A stretch of 64,000 nt of DNA from Marasmius tenuissimus. Its lineage: Eukaryota; Basidiomycota; Agaricomycetes; Agaricales; Marasmiaceae. The notes below the pieces were generated by a model, which ran no database searches, had not been told where the DNA came from, and was given only the letters and a program-made list of their open reading frames with translations. The stretch is taken from contig JAQOTA010000054.1 of assembly GCA_029532415.1 (NCBI GenBank), positions 4,179,644-4,243,643 on the forward strand, written 5' to 3'. Shown here in pieces: positions 42,487 through 54,521 of this stretch. How positions within the stretch are numbered: the first letter of the stretch is position 1; every line of letters starts with the position of its first letter. A program made the translations under genes and the position numbers.

Positions 42487-43749
42487 AATCTGAATGCTGG
42501 AGGAGGCGGATGTTTCGCAGGATAGTTCATTCTGATGCTAGTACAATTGAATTGAATATGAATGAGTGTTTGTTGGTGTGAAAGGCTATTCTTGATTTAC
42601 GTAGATTTGATGGCAGACACCACGAGATTTGTCCAAGCTGGCGATGATTGCTTGGCGACAATTGTCCTGAAACACCCTACAAGACCCACAAAGCGTAGCT
42701 GACTGCTAAGGTCCCCTCAACGTCCCATTTAATTTTAGCCGAATAGCCTGCGCGGTTCGATCGGAAAACGGAAGACTAACTCACTAATCTATAGGACGAA
42801 GGTTCGGGATGTTAAAACGTCCGACAGGTCGAGACCAGTGGTAGGTGTTGCCAACGCCCCCGTGGCTGCTTCGACCCGATCTTGTGCCGGCTTAATTGCC
42901 GAACCTTTAGGTTTGGCTCCTCTATGAGAATGCTCTGGGGTCAAGTTTTTGAGACTCAGGTTCCCACGCACCATATATAGGTATAGCCTTTCATAAGCGC
43001 TCGAGCTGGGCCTCGTGTATAGGCGCCCGTTATGGCCCTTTCCCTTCACACACTCCGCGATCTCCTCGACTTGGAATTGCCACCGGAGAATCTACACAAT
43101 TGCACACCCCTTGCCCTCTCGTTAAATCGATCTTAATTTGCGCGACTTTTTGTCACATACTTTCCTCAACTTGGTCTCGTGTTCAACTCATGATTCGCTC
43201 GTGTTAGGACGGTGACCGGCTGAGTTGGAAAATGGTGAGACGGTGTGAAGATTCGAACTCAAGGTCTGGTGCGTCCCCTGCCTCTCTGCTTGCGTTGACA
43301 TTACACAAGTATACTGAAGATTATATCCTTGTTCAAAACCCTATCAGTCCTGTTAGCCTTCTGCAGTCTTCGTATTACTACCATTCTTATTACCATCCTC
43401 ACACTATTCGGGAAGATTCGGCACCAAGGCGACGACATTTGTTGGGCCTCATAAGGTATCTATCATCCTCAAGCGCATCTACATGGCACGAAGTATTTTC
43501 CCGATGCCTGTCGGTGACTTTTTGGCATGGAGTCTTCGGATGTCTGTCATCACCCTCGGACAGTGTTGTTGGTCAGATTCCCGACCCAAGGACCTTTTTA
43601 GGTAGGGATTGGGTGGCTTTACCACTACAATTAGCTTTTCAGCAGGTTAAGAATCAGATTGACTTGGTATCCTACATAAACACTCAACCAGGACTTGAGT
43701 TTTCCTCGCATCAGATAAACTAGACCGCTGTTACTGTCAGGAGCATGGA
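42487..43749. other. Intergenic region
   Basis: This extends from gene C to the left end of the transposon. A TTCGAAT-centred motif near 43250 (minus strand) resembles a tRNA T-arm, but no complete tRNA can be folded around it. No gene was recognised. Confidence 0.45.
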
Positions 43750-46169
43750 CACCAGCAAACCCATGACGGTCTGCCCAGTGTCTGACCGTGATGACAAGTG
43801 AGAAGTAGACTTACCCGTACTGGTACGCTGCTGTAAAGACAAAATTAAACTGTTGGCTTATGATCACAGAATGCTCACCTACAATCAGTCTTGAGATCAA
43901 GTGAAAAGGCATAGGTAGCTTGAGGGTCTCTGATAAGATGTTGATCAGCGGCGGATAAGATGGATTAAGACTGAGATCATCTTATCAGAAGACAATCAGA
44001 TGCTGGTCAGAGCGCCCAAGGCTGGCCGCGTCCGAACAGATAGCTTCAGACTGGCAATACCTGTACAGAGACTGCTCAGCGCCAGTACAGAAAGCTTCAG
44101 GCTGATTAAGTCCAATAATTAATTTACCAGGCCATGTTCATAGGTGGTCAGACTATTCAGTGTGCTGGAGCAGTCCAGCCTGGCAGACTGTCAGGCATTG
44201 TCTATGACTTAATACACATCTACTCTGATTGACATCTACTCCTAGAGACTAGAGGAGAAATCTCAAGCCTGAGACCGTGTCTCTCCGGGAACAAGACATC
44301 ATTAAGGTCGTTGCCGAAGGTCAATTTGAGGTCAATGACAGTTGTGACTTGTCGTCGCCGCCAGTGCGCTATTACTTAAGTAGTATGGATGTTTCAGGGT
44401 TAGGGTGCATCGGCGCTTGCGCAGGAATTGTTAGCGCTGGTCAGCTACTCACACAGCATCCGACGTGTCATCAACTCTTACTACTCTTTACTCTCAACCA
44501 CCATTATAATCTCTTACAATCTAGTCTTGGCCTATCTATATCATGGTCAATTGCCATCAAATTGTAGCCTCCAAATGAACTAAAGGAAATAATTGATAAT
44601 TGGAAATGAGGTGGTGAGATGGAACTCGCAGACTAGGTGCGTGCTCAACAAGTCTATCTTATTGTACAAACAAGGATGCCAATTACTTTTATCCAGCCAT
44701 TCTAAACAGCTGATGAGTTTTACAGCAAGCACAAGAAGAACTACAACCATTGGTCCATTACTGGATCTTTCAAACAATCGTAGGCAGACTCAACGTTTGA
44801 CAAGGCAACACAGACTATGCCGCTGTGTCTCGAATAATACAACCAGATACCTCGCGAAGCTGATCTTGGATGGCTTTGATGACATTCAAATTGTCATTAA
44901 CGTCATTGTCGATTCGCCGCTTTCACAACCCGCACGGACCACCCCGCCAGGTATATAAGCCCAACGCTGTCCAGTTTTCCCCGTACTTTCTTCCCTCCCT
45001 CCCACCATCACCCCCTTTGGTTCGCTCTCCGCCGCAATCTTTTTTCCCTTGTACCCATATGGCTCGCAACCTCGCTATAAGCTATTGGTGAGAGCTACCC
45101 TATTTGTATTTGCTGAATACCAACTCAAAGTACTCCAAGCCACCATACCCCATTTTGTGATAGCGATATGGAATCATAAAGGTGTGTATCAGTGCTACTG
45201 CCATTCATGATCCCTCGTTTAACTTACCGTACTTTTCACATGTTGTAGGGCTGACTGAATTCAGAACGTGACATCGAGTACGTTGCTCCATCCAGCCACC
45301 TCAATTGGGGTATGTTTGCGTTGTTTCTACCATTTCGCACATCCGAGCTGACTATATGCACTTGGTTTGCGCCTCAAGAATCGCCTCGACGCATCAAGAG
45401 TGCCCTGTCCCACCACCTATCTGCATATCCGACGATGCTGGCAACTGGACCGTTGTTGTGGGTGTTCACCATTGCCCAGGTCTCAAATGGTAGATCATCT
45501 CCTTAAACTGTTGTAGCATCAGTTGACTGATACCTCAATTTCTGTAGGTCGTTGCGAAACGGATCTCTAATGACGGTAGTAACATTGAAGCGTGCTGCGT
45601 AGGAGCCCTCATGTGTCTTTTTGTAGCATTCGTATGTGGTATACTTGCAATGACCATTCTTTATTTGATACTTTCTTGGTGCCAATGGGGCCTAGCTGCG
45701 TGAATTAAATATTTTGTGGTGTCGTCGGACTGAAGAATGCAGCTCGTGAGTCGTAAGTATTGAATTGAGTGGACAGTACGTGCTAGGCTGACTATGCCTT
45801 ATAATACCTGTCACTCTGGCGGCGTCTGACCATAACAGTCAGTCTGACAACCTCTGACCATGTCGCTCAGCCTGATGGCGTCTGGTCATGGTGATCAGTC
45901 TGGTGGCATCTTACCATCGTGGTCAGTCTGACTACCACAGTCAGTCTTTTACATCTTGTCAGATCCTGGTCATATCATTTCATACTGATAATAACCTATC
46001 ATCTGCTGCCAGACTTACATGTATTACAAGTTACTATAAGTATTCCGACGATCCATTAGAAACGTAGATCATCTTCAGGAGAGGATCAGCCTAGTCTAGA
46101 CTGACGTCCTCTCAACCCGTCTGACGGGGCTCATCAGTTGCTGGGCAGGTCAGCCTGGTTTCGCTGGTG
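43750..46169. mobile_element. Non-autonomous DNA transposon with subterminal repeats (2.4 kb)
   Basis: The ends form imperfect terminal inverted repeats. The left reads CACCAGCAAACCCATGACGG and the right, read inward, CACCAGCGAAACCAGGCTGA; both then share CTGCCCAG. The 350-450 bp next to each end are packed with short GTCTGAC/GTCAGAC-type motifs in both orientations, as in CACTA and KDZ elements whose transposases bind subterminal repeats. No clear target duplication was found (GA/GA at the edges; GAGC occurs in both flanks). The interior (about 44250-45760) has short frames but no transposase I recognise. The superfamily stays open. It separates peptide genes A-C from D. Confidence 0.65.
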
Positions 46170-48972
46170 GAGCGCACGAACGACTCCGTGAGTGCTCCCA
46201 TCTGTTTGTATCTATGCGCGCAGACACCATTCTCAAAGGCACGTGGTATTCATCTATGATCCCTCTGTGATCTGACCGGCTCTTAAAACTTTGTTTATTT
46301 CATCTCTGTCTCTCCCTTTGTAAGTCATTCAATCTATACCTGTCTGGATTGTTAAGGCCAGGCGAGTACCTTCCCTTGAGCAACCCAAAGGCACAAATTA
46401 AGTGACATATTTTCCCTGGTCACATAGAAGTTAGAACTCGCGCTTCAAGGCTCATTATCACCTCGGCATATTTTGTCGATAATCCCAAGTTGTCATCAAG
46501 AGCACCGTGCATGGAACGATGGTCATATATGCGTGAACGACTAGATATCAATGCATACCCCGCAAGTGGTATTGATATCATCTTTACTTCTGCTTACTGG
46601 TACTTACCCCCAATGAAGATTCTGTTGGTGCTATCGGGCGTGTACTGATGAAGACTGATCAAAGGCCAACCTGCCAAAAAGTCATTGGAAATCATCAGAA
46701 TACGGCGGATACGTTCCGTTATATGGGTGCCATCTGACGCATTCCGATAAATGGGTAGCACACCCATTTCCCTCAAATTCAGTCAGATAACGTTGGTGTA
46801 CATCATCAAGTCTGGTCGTAGCTGATGCTGATTGACATACTTTACTAGTACTAGGTCTTCCAGTTTCCCTCCTCCCCGATCCCTACCCCTGGCCTTGTTC
46901 CCAGTTCCCTCCTCCCGATCCACCCCCGCCCGTTCCCATTCCCGCCTCCTACTCTTTCGGTTGCCGCTTCCTGTCACGATCCTCTCTCCAGACTCCAGGT
47001 ACCAGATGAAGCCGTAGGTTTTTGCATTCCGCCGGGTGTCTGCAGAAACTGTATCAGCACGAGTATGTGAAAATGGATAAGTTATACCTTACGGTTGTGG
47101 CAACTAGGGCCGATTCTGCCTGTTCGAGGCGTCTCAGACTTCAATGAAAAGAGGGGATTAGTTCAACGTAAACAAGGAGAGAGAGATAGAACACACCATG
47201 TATTCTAGTCCCTCTCCGTTCGCCCAAGACCTCGATATCCGATTGCCACCCTGCCGCCTGACTGTCTTCTGCGATTCCCTCCTGTACGTCAAGTTCCTAG
47301 AAATTCCGCCTTCACATCATAAGTAAATACCTGCGCAACGCAATGATAAACTCACCTATCACCCTCTGGCCTAAATCCTACCTGTCCTAACCCAAACCGT
47401 GTCCCAAGCTTTTCGTTATCCACAGCTCTATCATTGTAATGTTGCCTGTCACTTGCGAGAATGGTTATAGTCGAGCGGTGAGCCTGCTAACGTGAGGAAT
47501 CGAGGTGAGAACGAGTGAGGTGGTTTGGAGATGATGGTGGTGGGAAGGAAAGGGGCGACATGAGCGGGAAGTTTGGGCAAAGGGCTTGAAATGGCTACGC
47601 AGTCGTGCACGGACCATCTCTCCGGACTTCTTCAGGGACATCCGAACAAGTGTGGAGCATGGATCAGGGAACGTCAGAACAAGTCGGAAGTCGGTCAGAA
47701 TTTGTTGGTCCCATCAGAGGGCACCCGACAACGTCGAATGGCACCAGCGTACTTCTCGTTGGGACTTACCGACAGGAACTCCCTTGAAATTGCATGTATT
47801 GCACTCTTCACTACCAATAGCTACAAATGTAGGACCCTGTCTTCATCAATATGTATGCATGTTGGTTGAATTCCGCATCCTCTCACCCATGGGCCATGGC
47901 CCAAGCGCAACTGGCAAATCAGGCCAATCAACAAGACTATACGGTGCGTCTTCTCCCTTCTTCCGATGACGTCCGTATAATCAAACGAAGCACAGTCTCC
48001 CTGCCTCTAGCGGTCTTGACAGAGGTGCGCTCATGTACCATGAATGTCGAGATTTATATGTACCTCGTTTGCAGACATCAGTAAGAGTCTGTGCTTATCC
48101 GGGCTTGAGGAGAACTTCGATCGTGTGGAGTAGTTAGCATTTTCGGCCATGTCAATCACAATACCACAGTTGATTAGCCTCACTAGTCAAATTGAGTAAC
48201 ATATTTTACTGTGCAATACACCGTATTTTGAGTAAATGTTCCAGAAATTTACGGGCGCAGAATTTCAGAATGCTGACGTGACCGGACCTGAACTTCAAAG
48301 CTCGCTGCTCGAGGCCTGATACACGGTCTTCCCCGAAGGTTCGGCCCATGCCGCTTGCGGCCATCCCCCCCCAGTCATAGTTGTGTATTGGTCATACGAG
48401 GTAGTGAGTGAGCAATTTGGGTCCCCCCCTGAACCGGGCGCTACCTTTCCCACATTTGCAAACGCCAAAGGAGATGTTACTCTCCAGCCACAGGTGCTAG
48501 ACTCGTGAACACAGCCCCGTGCTACGTACCCCGCAACCTCGTACTAATACTATGGCTTGTTGAGTGTGGTCAGTCCTTGTGATCGAGCCTGATACAAAGA
48601 GCCACTTCTACCTCCACCCCCTTGCCCGAGCTTAACGGCGATCATCATTCTAGTAAGGTTGCCTACATACCTTTGATGTGAGTCAACAATACCGACCGGA
48701 CCTAAATTTCTCAGCTACTCACGAAGTTGTGCTTTGACCGGGGATAAGTTCGATTCATTCTCCATAACCCGCGTCACCCGAACCACTTCCTATTTACTGC
48801 TCGACACTCAGAGTTCTTGGTCGTTGGGGTTTCACGGCCAGAATGAAGGAGAAAACGGGATTTATGAAGTTGAGATTGCTTGGCTCTGGCGGACGGATCG
48901 TATAAAACGACTTCAGGGTTCATCGAAACAGGCCAACTTACCACAAGTTACTGCAAACCCATCGTCAACATC
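46170..48972. other. Long gene-poor region
   Basis: No frame with a domain or believable exon structure was found in 2.8 kb. The last 370 bp are the promoter of gene D and resemble the region before gene C. Short tracts of C occur near 48366 and 48424. Old transposon remnants are likely but I could not define any. Confidence 0.45.
48901..48907 (+). promoter_or_regulatory. TATA box of peptide gene D
   Basis: TATAAAA in the context GGATCGTATAAAACGACT, 72 bp before the ATG and matching the box of gene C. Confidence 0.7.
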
Positions 48973-49430
48973 ATGCGCTTCTCAGCTATTGCATTCTTCT
49001 TCGCCGTCGCTGGCTTTGCTGCCGCCAACCCGCTTGAGGCCCGTCAAGAGATCGGTCAGTATATCGTGCCTCTAGACTCTGAACGTACGAACAACGAACT
49101 AACACTTGCTTTCTTTGCCTGGGTACAGCGTGCAGTGCAACCAACGTAAGCCCCCTTAGATTGTCCAGACCGTGCCTCCGACGCTGACTACTTCCTCGCT
49201 TCCTCAACAGCCTTGTAAAGCCTTTGACAAAGTGTTATGTCTGCTTCCGCGTCGCTAACCTTTGACCTCTTTTCAGGCCCACCAAACCAAGGTTACGTCT
49301 GCTGTGGAACAGTTGGAAACCAAGTGTGAGTAATCCAACATCTAATCTCGAACTTCCGTACCCTCGATACCACTGCTAATGCTTCCTATTCTTCAGTTGC
49401 AGGGTTACAGACTTCTGCGAGTTCAAGTAG
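48973..49430 (+). CDS. Secreted six-cysteine (knottin-like) peptide D
   Basis: Five exons: 48973-49054, 49129-49145, 49211-49214 (4 nt, CCTT), 49277-49325 and 49397-49430. The product is 61 residues: signal peptide MRFSAIAFFFAVAGFAAA, propeptide NPLEAR, then cysteines at 29, 35, 43, 44, 52 and 58, giving C-x5-C-x7-CC-x7-C-x5-C. The core reads YVCCGTVGNQVCRVTDFC. The microexon donor GTAAAG and acceptor CAACAG are both good. The 17-nt exon 2 has the same length as in the other three genes. It sits about 6.5 kb from gene C across the transposon, so the family was spread before or by that insertion. Confidence 0.85.
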
Positions 49431-49953
49431 GGAGGGAAAGTTGAAGGAAGTGAAGCGAGAGACGGCGGTGTAACTCGTGTTACAGATCGGAATATGAACG
49501 AATTTGTTTGTTGTGCGACGAGCGGAAGCATTGGGACCAGAGCTTTATTGCCTCCGCAATCACTGGTACTCGGATGAAATTGGTCAGAAGATTGAGTGGA
49601 ATTATGAATGATGAAGCAGCAAGCACGCCTGGTCGCCCCCTTCGTCGACAAGGTTTTGGCGCGGGAGGTAGTAGCATCAGGAACAGTCCTCTCATTACGG
49701 TTTGTTCGACCGTTCAAGTGGTCAGAAAGGTTGCATAATCTATAACGAAGAGACTATTACCGCTTCCGCCCGAAAACGATATTCCTGGCCAAAAGGTATA
49801 CGGAAACGAGGGCAGCTCAATAGCGCTGCAATGTAGCGGTAGGGTACCTGGTTGCCAGTCGTATTTGTTCATTCAAAGTATTGTATGACGCCCTAAATCA
49901 CTAGAAACACGTTACATCAAAGCCGTTAGTAGAATGTTTGGAACACGTACATT
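49431..49953. other. Intergenic region
   Basis: This is the 3' flank of peptide gene D and of the MFS gene on the other strand. No gene was seen. Confidence 0.5.
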
Positions 49954-51822
49954 CTATACTTTCATCGGTGGTCTGCGAGCCTCCGTATGGTCTTCAAATG
50001 ACCAATTCTCTTCTACGTTCTCAGATATTCCCGTCGAGTTATCGGATCCCTTCTCCCCCTTTTTCCTACGGGTGTCAACAACACTCTTTCTAAACTCCCC
50101 GTCTCCCTCGTATCCCAGCCATGTATACCTGCTGCAATGAGGACCCCTCATGAAAAGAACAAAGATAGCGAATCCTGCCCACGCCACTTGAACACCAGCA
50201 CTAGCCCTCCATCCGTGTTCCAGGTAAAGCTTTGTTCCAACTGATGATCCCATGACTTGACCACAGAAGAACTAAGAAAACGACCGTCAAAAATATGCAC
50301 AACGAATGAGAGATAGACCTAAACGCAGCCGTACCCCAACGATATTCACGGCATTCAACCGGGCTCGGGCTTCCGGCGCTATACTTGAATGAAGTTCAGC
50401 AAAGTGTTCTGACCGTGTGCGTAAGAGAGGAATAAAGACGTACCTGAAGATACTCGCCGCCAACGATGTTTGTACCGTTTGTCGAAATAGATCAATACCC
50501 ACAATGGCGATCACCACAGCAGATATGTGTAGCCCCCCGCCGATCAGCTGTACGATCAAGAATACCATGGTACCGATGGACCCAATGAGTGTCGCGTACC
50601 ACGCTCCGAGATTGTCGATAATATGTCCAATAATGGGACCCATCGCGACCCCACTTATTCCAATGAGACCAAAGAGACCTATAACAAGGCTGGTGCAACG
50701 AAACGGTTCAGAGCGAAGCTCAGAAAAGGAAGAAAAAGAGCGAAGAACAAATGCTCACGTTGAATAGTTATACGGGTCCCCTCCCAGAAGGAACGTCAAA
50801 GTAACCCAGAAACTGGAGAAGAGGGCACTCGACGCAATGTTGATAAGGACTGCTTGCACTAAGATCGGCTCGGTGACACAGTACTTCCCCATTGAGGAGA
50901 GGATCTCCCAGTACGTGAGATGACTATTCTTCGCTGGGTAGTCTGGGAGCAGGAGATAGGAGCCCACGATCACAATCCCTTGCACGCCAATTGCGAGATA
51001 ATACACGACCCGCCATGCCACGTACTGTGCTATGATCCCGGAAATAACTCGAGCAATGAGGACTCCGAGCAGGAGACCAGCGAAGACTACAGAGATAGCA
51101 GAGGCTTGTTTTTCTGGTGGCGCCAAATCAGCTGCGAGAGGTATCAGAACCTGTGGAGTCACCGTAAAGACTCCAACAAGAAAAGATAGTGCAATGAAAA
51201 CCTCGATTTGGTTCGTGATAGCGAGGCCAACGGTGAGACCCATAGACATGATGACGAGGGCAAGAATCAACTGCCGACGACGTACCAGGTCCCCAAGGGG
51301 AGACAGAAAGAGAAGCCCGACAGCATAGCTAGCGAGAATCTATTAGCGACCGCGCTTCCTCTCCATGCAAGGATATAATTACCCGACCTGCGCCAGAATC
51401 GGGACACTAATACAACCAATCAGCATTTCGAACAACCGGAAGGAAGTATTCGACGCACTTTGATACCTTCGAATAAGATACTTCGAATGTTTTTGAGAGC
51501 TCGACTGTAAGAATCCTTTAGCACGGTTGTTGACGCGTAGTAGATAGATGTTGGCCATACTCAGCAACGGCTGGCAGTAGTATAAATTAGCAACCGCTGG
51601 AGACAATCACTGGTTAATAGCGTCGCGATACACAGAGAAAGCAGACGCACTGAAAGTACTGGCAAATCCGAATGCGAGCTGTAGCATGATCCCGAAATGG
51701 AAAGGTTTCTGAGGATCATATCGTAGTCGTCGTGGTATGGGTATCAGTCCAAAGTCCGTTGTGTGTTGCTCTGAGATCCCAGCGGCTTCTTTCGAGGCCT
51801 CGTCGCGGACAATGACGGTCAT
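49954..51822 (-). CDS. MFS transporter, tandem copy 1
   Basis: A plasma-membrane transporter of the major facilitator superfamily, drug/H+ antiporter-like. The cytosolic head MTVIVRDEASKEAAGI is followed by segment 1, and an intron joins FGFA to TVANLYYCQPLL. A short exon adds IELSKTFEVSYSKVS, and the next gives NVPILAQVG. The loop motif is GDLVRRRQLILALV; later blocks include PQVLIPLAADLAPPEKQASA, GVLIARVISGIIAQYVAWR and LTYWEILSSMGKYCVTEPIL. The second half carries GPIIGHIIDNLGAWYATLIG, and the hydrophilic tail ends ARRPPMKV. The YCQPLL type is shared with bacterial exporters of the same superfamily. All exons join in frame, and the gene appears functional. The substrate is unknown. The copy at 52195-54072 is very similar. 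Confidence 0.88.
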
Positions 51823-52194
51823 GGTAGAGGCGCAAAGGAGAGATGCCAGGAATTGGAACTGGAAAACCTGAAAAATTGCCTGCAGTCCATGGGGGACTAA
51901 ATGACTCGCGGGGGGTCATGACGCGATACTCTTGGCTACTGGCTAATTCGGACCGCTTGTCAAAGACTCAAAGTCGGTTGGGACTCGGAGAGCTCGGCTC
52001 AAGGCCTCTAGAGTCTTTGCCCAAAACTCAGGCGAAGATCGCTCGGACCTAGGATCAGAATGGATATCATCGGAATGCTTGTGTGTCAGCTCTATTCATT
52101 GATTCGATTTTACGATTGTACTACACGATAGCATATAGCTTTGGGAGATCATTGAGTTAAATTCACTGCAGGAACGCTTCAGAACACGCACATT
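51823..52194. other. Spacer between tandem MFS genes
   Basis: This holds the promoter of copy 1 and the 3' flank of copy 2. No gene was seen. Confidence 0.5.
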
Positions 52195-54072
52195 CTAAGA
52201 GGGTTCTCCCGAGCCCGCTTTCCCCGGTGGCCCTCGAGCCTCTGCATCCTCCGCAATAGACCGTGTCTCTTCCATATTCTCAGATATCCGCGTCGAATTA
52301 TCAGACCGCTCCGCTTCCTCCTTTCTACGAGCATCGACGACGCTCTTTCTAAACTCCCCGCCTCCCTCGTATCCCAGCCATGTATGCCTTCGGCAATGAG
52401 GACCTCTCGTAAGCAGCACGAAAAGGGTCCATCCTGCCCACGCCACTTGAATACCCGCGCCAGCTCTCCATCCGTGTTCTAGGAAAAGCTTTGTCCCAAC
52501 TGACGATCCCATGACTTGACCACAGAAGATCTAAAAAAATGCACGTCGAAATAAGCACAATAGACTGGAAATAGACCTAAACGCCAACTGCCGGCGTACC
52601 CCAAGAATATTCACCGCGTTCAAGCGGGCTCGGGCTTCCGGCGCTATACTTGGGAATGCAGTTCAGCAGGGAGCTTCGGCCGTGTGAGAGTTGAAGACAT
52701 ACCTAAAGATACTCGTCGACAAGGAGGTCTGCACTGTTTGTCGAAATAGATCGATACCCACGACGGCGATCACCACAGCAGATATGTGCAGCCCGCCACC
52801 GATCAACTGGACGGTTGAGAACACGATTGTACCGATAGACCCGATGAGTGTCGCATACCACGGTATGAGTTTATCGATAATGCGACCAATGACGGGGCCC
52901 ATCGCCACCCCGCATATCCCGACAAGACCAAAGAGCCCTATGACGAGGCTGATTCAGAAATCAGATCAGAGCGATGTTAAAAAGAATAGAGAAAACAAAA
53001 GACTCACGTGGAATAGTTGTACGGGTCTCCTCCCAGAAGGAACGTTAAAGTAACCCAGAAACTGGAGAACAGGGCACTCGAGGCGATGTTGATAAGCACT
53101 GCTTGCACCAAGATCGGCTCGGTGACACAGTACTTCCCCATCGAAAAGAGAATCTCCCAATACGTGAGATGACTATTCTTCGCCGGGTAGTCTGGCAGTA
53201 GGAGGTAGGAGCCAGTGATTACGATTCCTTGCACGCCAATGGCGAGATAATAGACCACCCGCCATGTCACGTACTGCGCTACGATTCCAGAAATAACTCG
53301 AGCAATGAGGACTCCGAGCAGTAGACCAGCGAAAACCACGGAGATAGCGGAGGCCCGTTTTTCTGGTGGCGCCAAATCAGCTGCGAGAGGTATCAGAACT
53401 TGTGGAGTCACCGTAACGACTCCAACAAGAAAAGATAGTGCGGTGAACACCTCAACTTGATTTGTGATAGCGAGGCCAACAGTGAGACCCGTGGACATGA
53501 TGACGAGGGCGAGGATCAACTGTCTCCGGCGCACAAGGTCTCCCAAGGGAGAGAGAAAGAGAAGTCCGATAGCATAGCTAGCAAGAATATGTCAGCGACT
53601 GCGATTCCTTTCCCCACAAGGACAGAATTACCCAGCTTGTACCAGAATAGGAACACTTATACTGTTAATCAGCGTTTTGGAGCGACTTTGACGAGACATT
53701 TGACGCACTTTGATACCCTCGAATAGGACACGTCAAAGGTTTTTGAAAATTCAACTGTAACGATCCTTTAGCACGGTTATTGACTCCTCGCAAGTAAAAG
53801 TTCGTGGTACTCAGTAACGGCTGGCAATAGTACAAATTTGCAACAGCTAAAAAAAAGCACAGGTTATTAGCGTACCGCTATACAGAGAAAGCAGACGCAC
53901 TGAAAGTACTGGCGAATCCAAACGCAATCTGTAGCACAATCCCAAAATGAAATGGTTTCTGGGGGTCATATCGTAACCGTCGTGGGATGGGTATGAGACC
54001 AAAGTCCCTTTTGTGCTGCTCTACCGTCCCAGTATCTTGGTTCGATGCTTCGTCAGGGTCACCAACGGACAT
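52195..54072 (-). CDS. MFS transporter, tandem copy 2
   Basis: A paralogue of the gene at 49954-51822, in the same orientation with the same exon plan. The head is MSVGDPDEASNQDTGTVEQH, followed by DFGLIPIPRRLRYDPQKPFH, shared with copy 1. The first intron again joins FGFA to TVANLYYCQPLL, using donor GTACTT and a T-rich acceptor. GDLVRRRQLILALVIMSTGL, LIPLAADLAPPEKRASAISV and GPVIGRIIDKLIPWYATLIG mark the membrane core. The tail diverges most (RKEEAERSDNSTRISENMEE; ending AGSGEPS). Identity within membrane segments is very high, whereas head and tail differ, as expected from a fairly recent duplication with relaxed termini. No damage was seen. Confidence 0.88.
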
Positions 54073-54521
54073 GGTAGTGGCACGAGGGAGAGATGCAAAG
54101 TCATCATGGGAGGAGTTGAAAAGACCCAAAATAAAACTTGCCTGCCGTGGATGTCGACATGACTAATGGTACTCCTCCGCCGGTCAACGATAAACACAGT
54201 GCCGCCCTTGGAGAAACTGGCGAACCTGCAGTCCGGGATCGAAAGGATTTCGGATTACGATGCATGGTATGTACCGATACTAATAATAATAACAAGTAAT
54301 TACTGTAGTACTGTTATCTGTACAGCTGGACGCTCTATAAGTTACAAGTACAGGGGTGTAATATATACAATATAATCCACGACAATGAAGAGTCTGATGC
54401 GAAAAGAATTACGAATGGCGACAAAGCACGTACAAGCAGTTGATCTAAGCCACTATAGCAAAGCAGAAAGCATGAGAAACCGAAAAACAAAGCCCAAAGT
54501 CTACGTTCTGATGCAAACCGG
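54073..54521. other. Intergenic region
   Basis: AT-rich spacer with TATATACAATATAA near 54360. It separates MFS copy 2 from the next F-box gene on the same strand. No gene was seen. Confidence 0.5.

Noticed and set aside
43230..43290. tRNA-like T-arm motif GAGTTCGAATCTTC on the minus strand
   Set aside because: The T-stem has a mismatch, and I could not find matching acceptor, D and anticodon stems around it.
47573..48084. Several overlapping plus-strand frames of 60-127 codons
   Set aside because: All three frames are open by chance in a GC-balanced stretch; there is no domain, signal peptide or good splice sites.
37774..49430. Peptides A-D as hydrophobins
   Set aside because: Hydrophobins have eight cysteines with two CC pairs and about 100 residues. 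These have six cysteines, one CC pair and about 60 residues.
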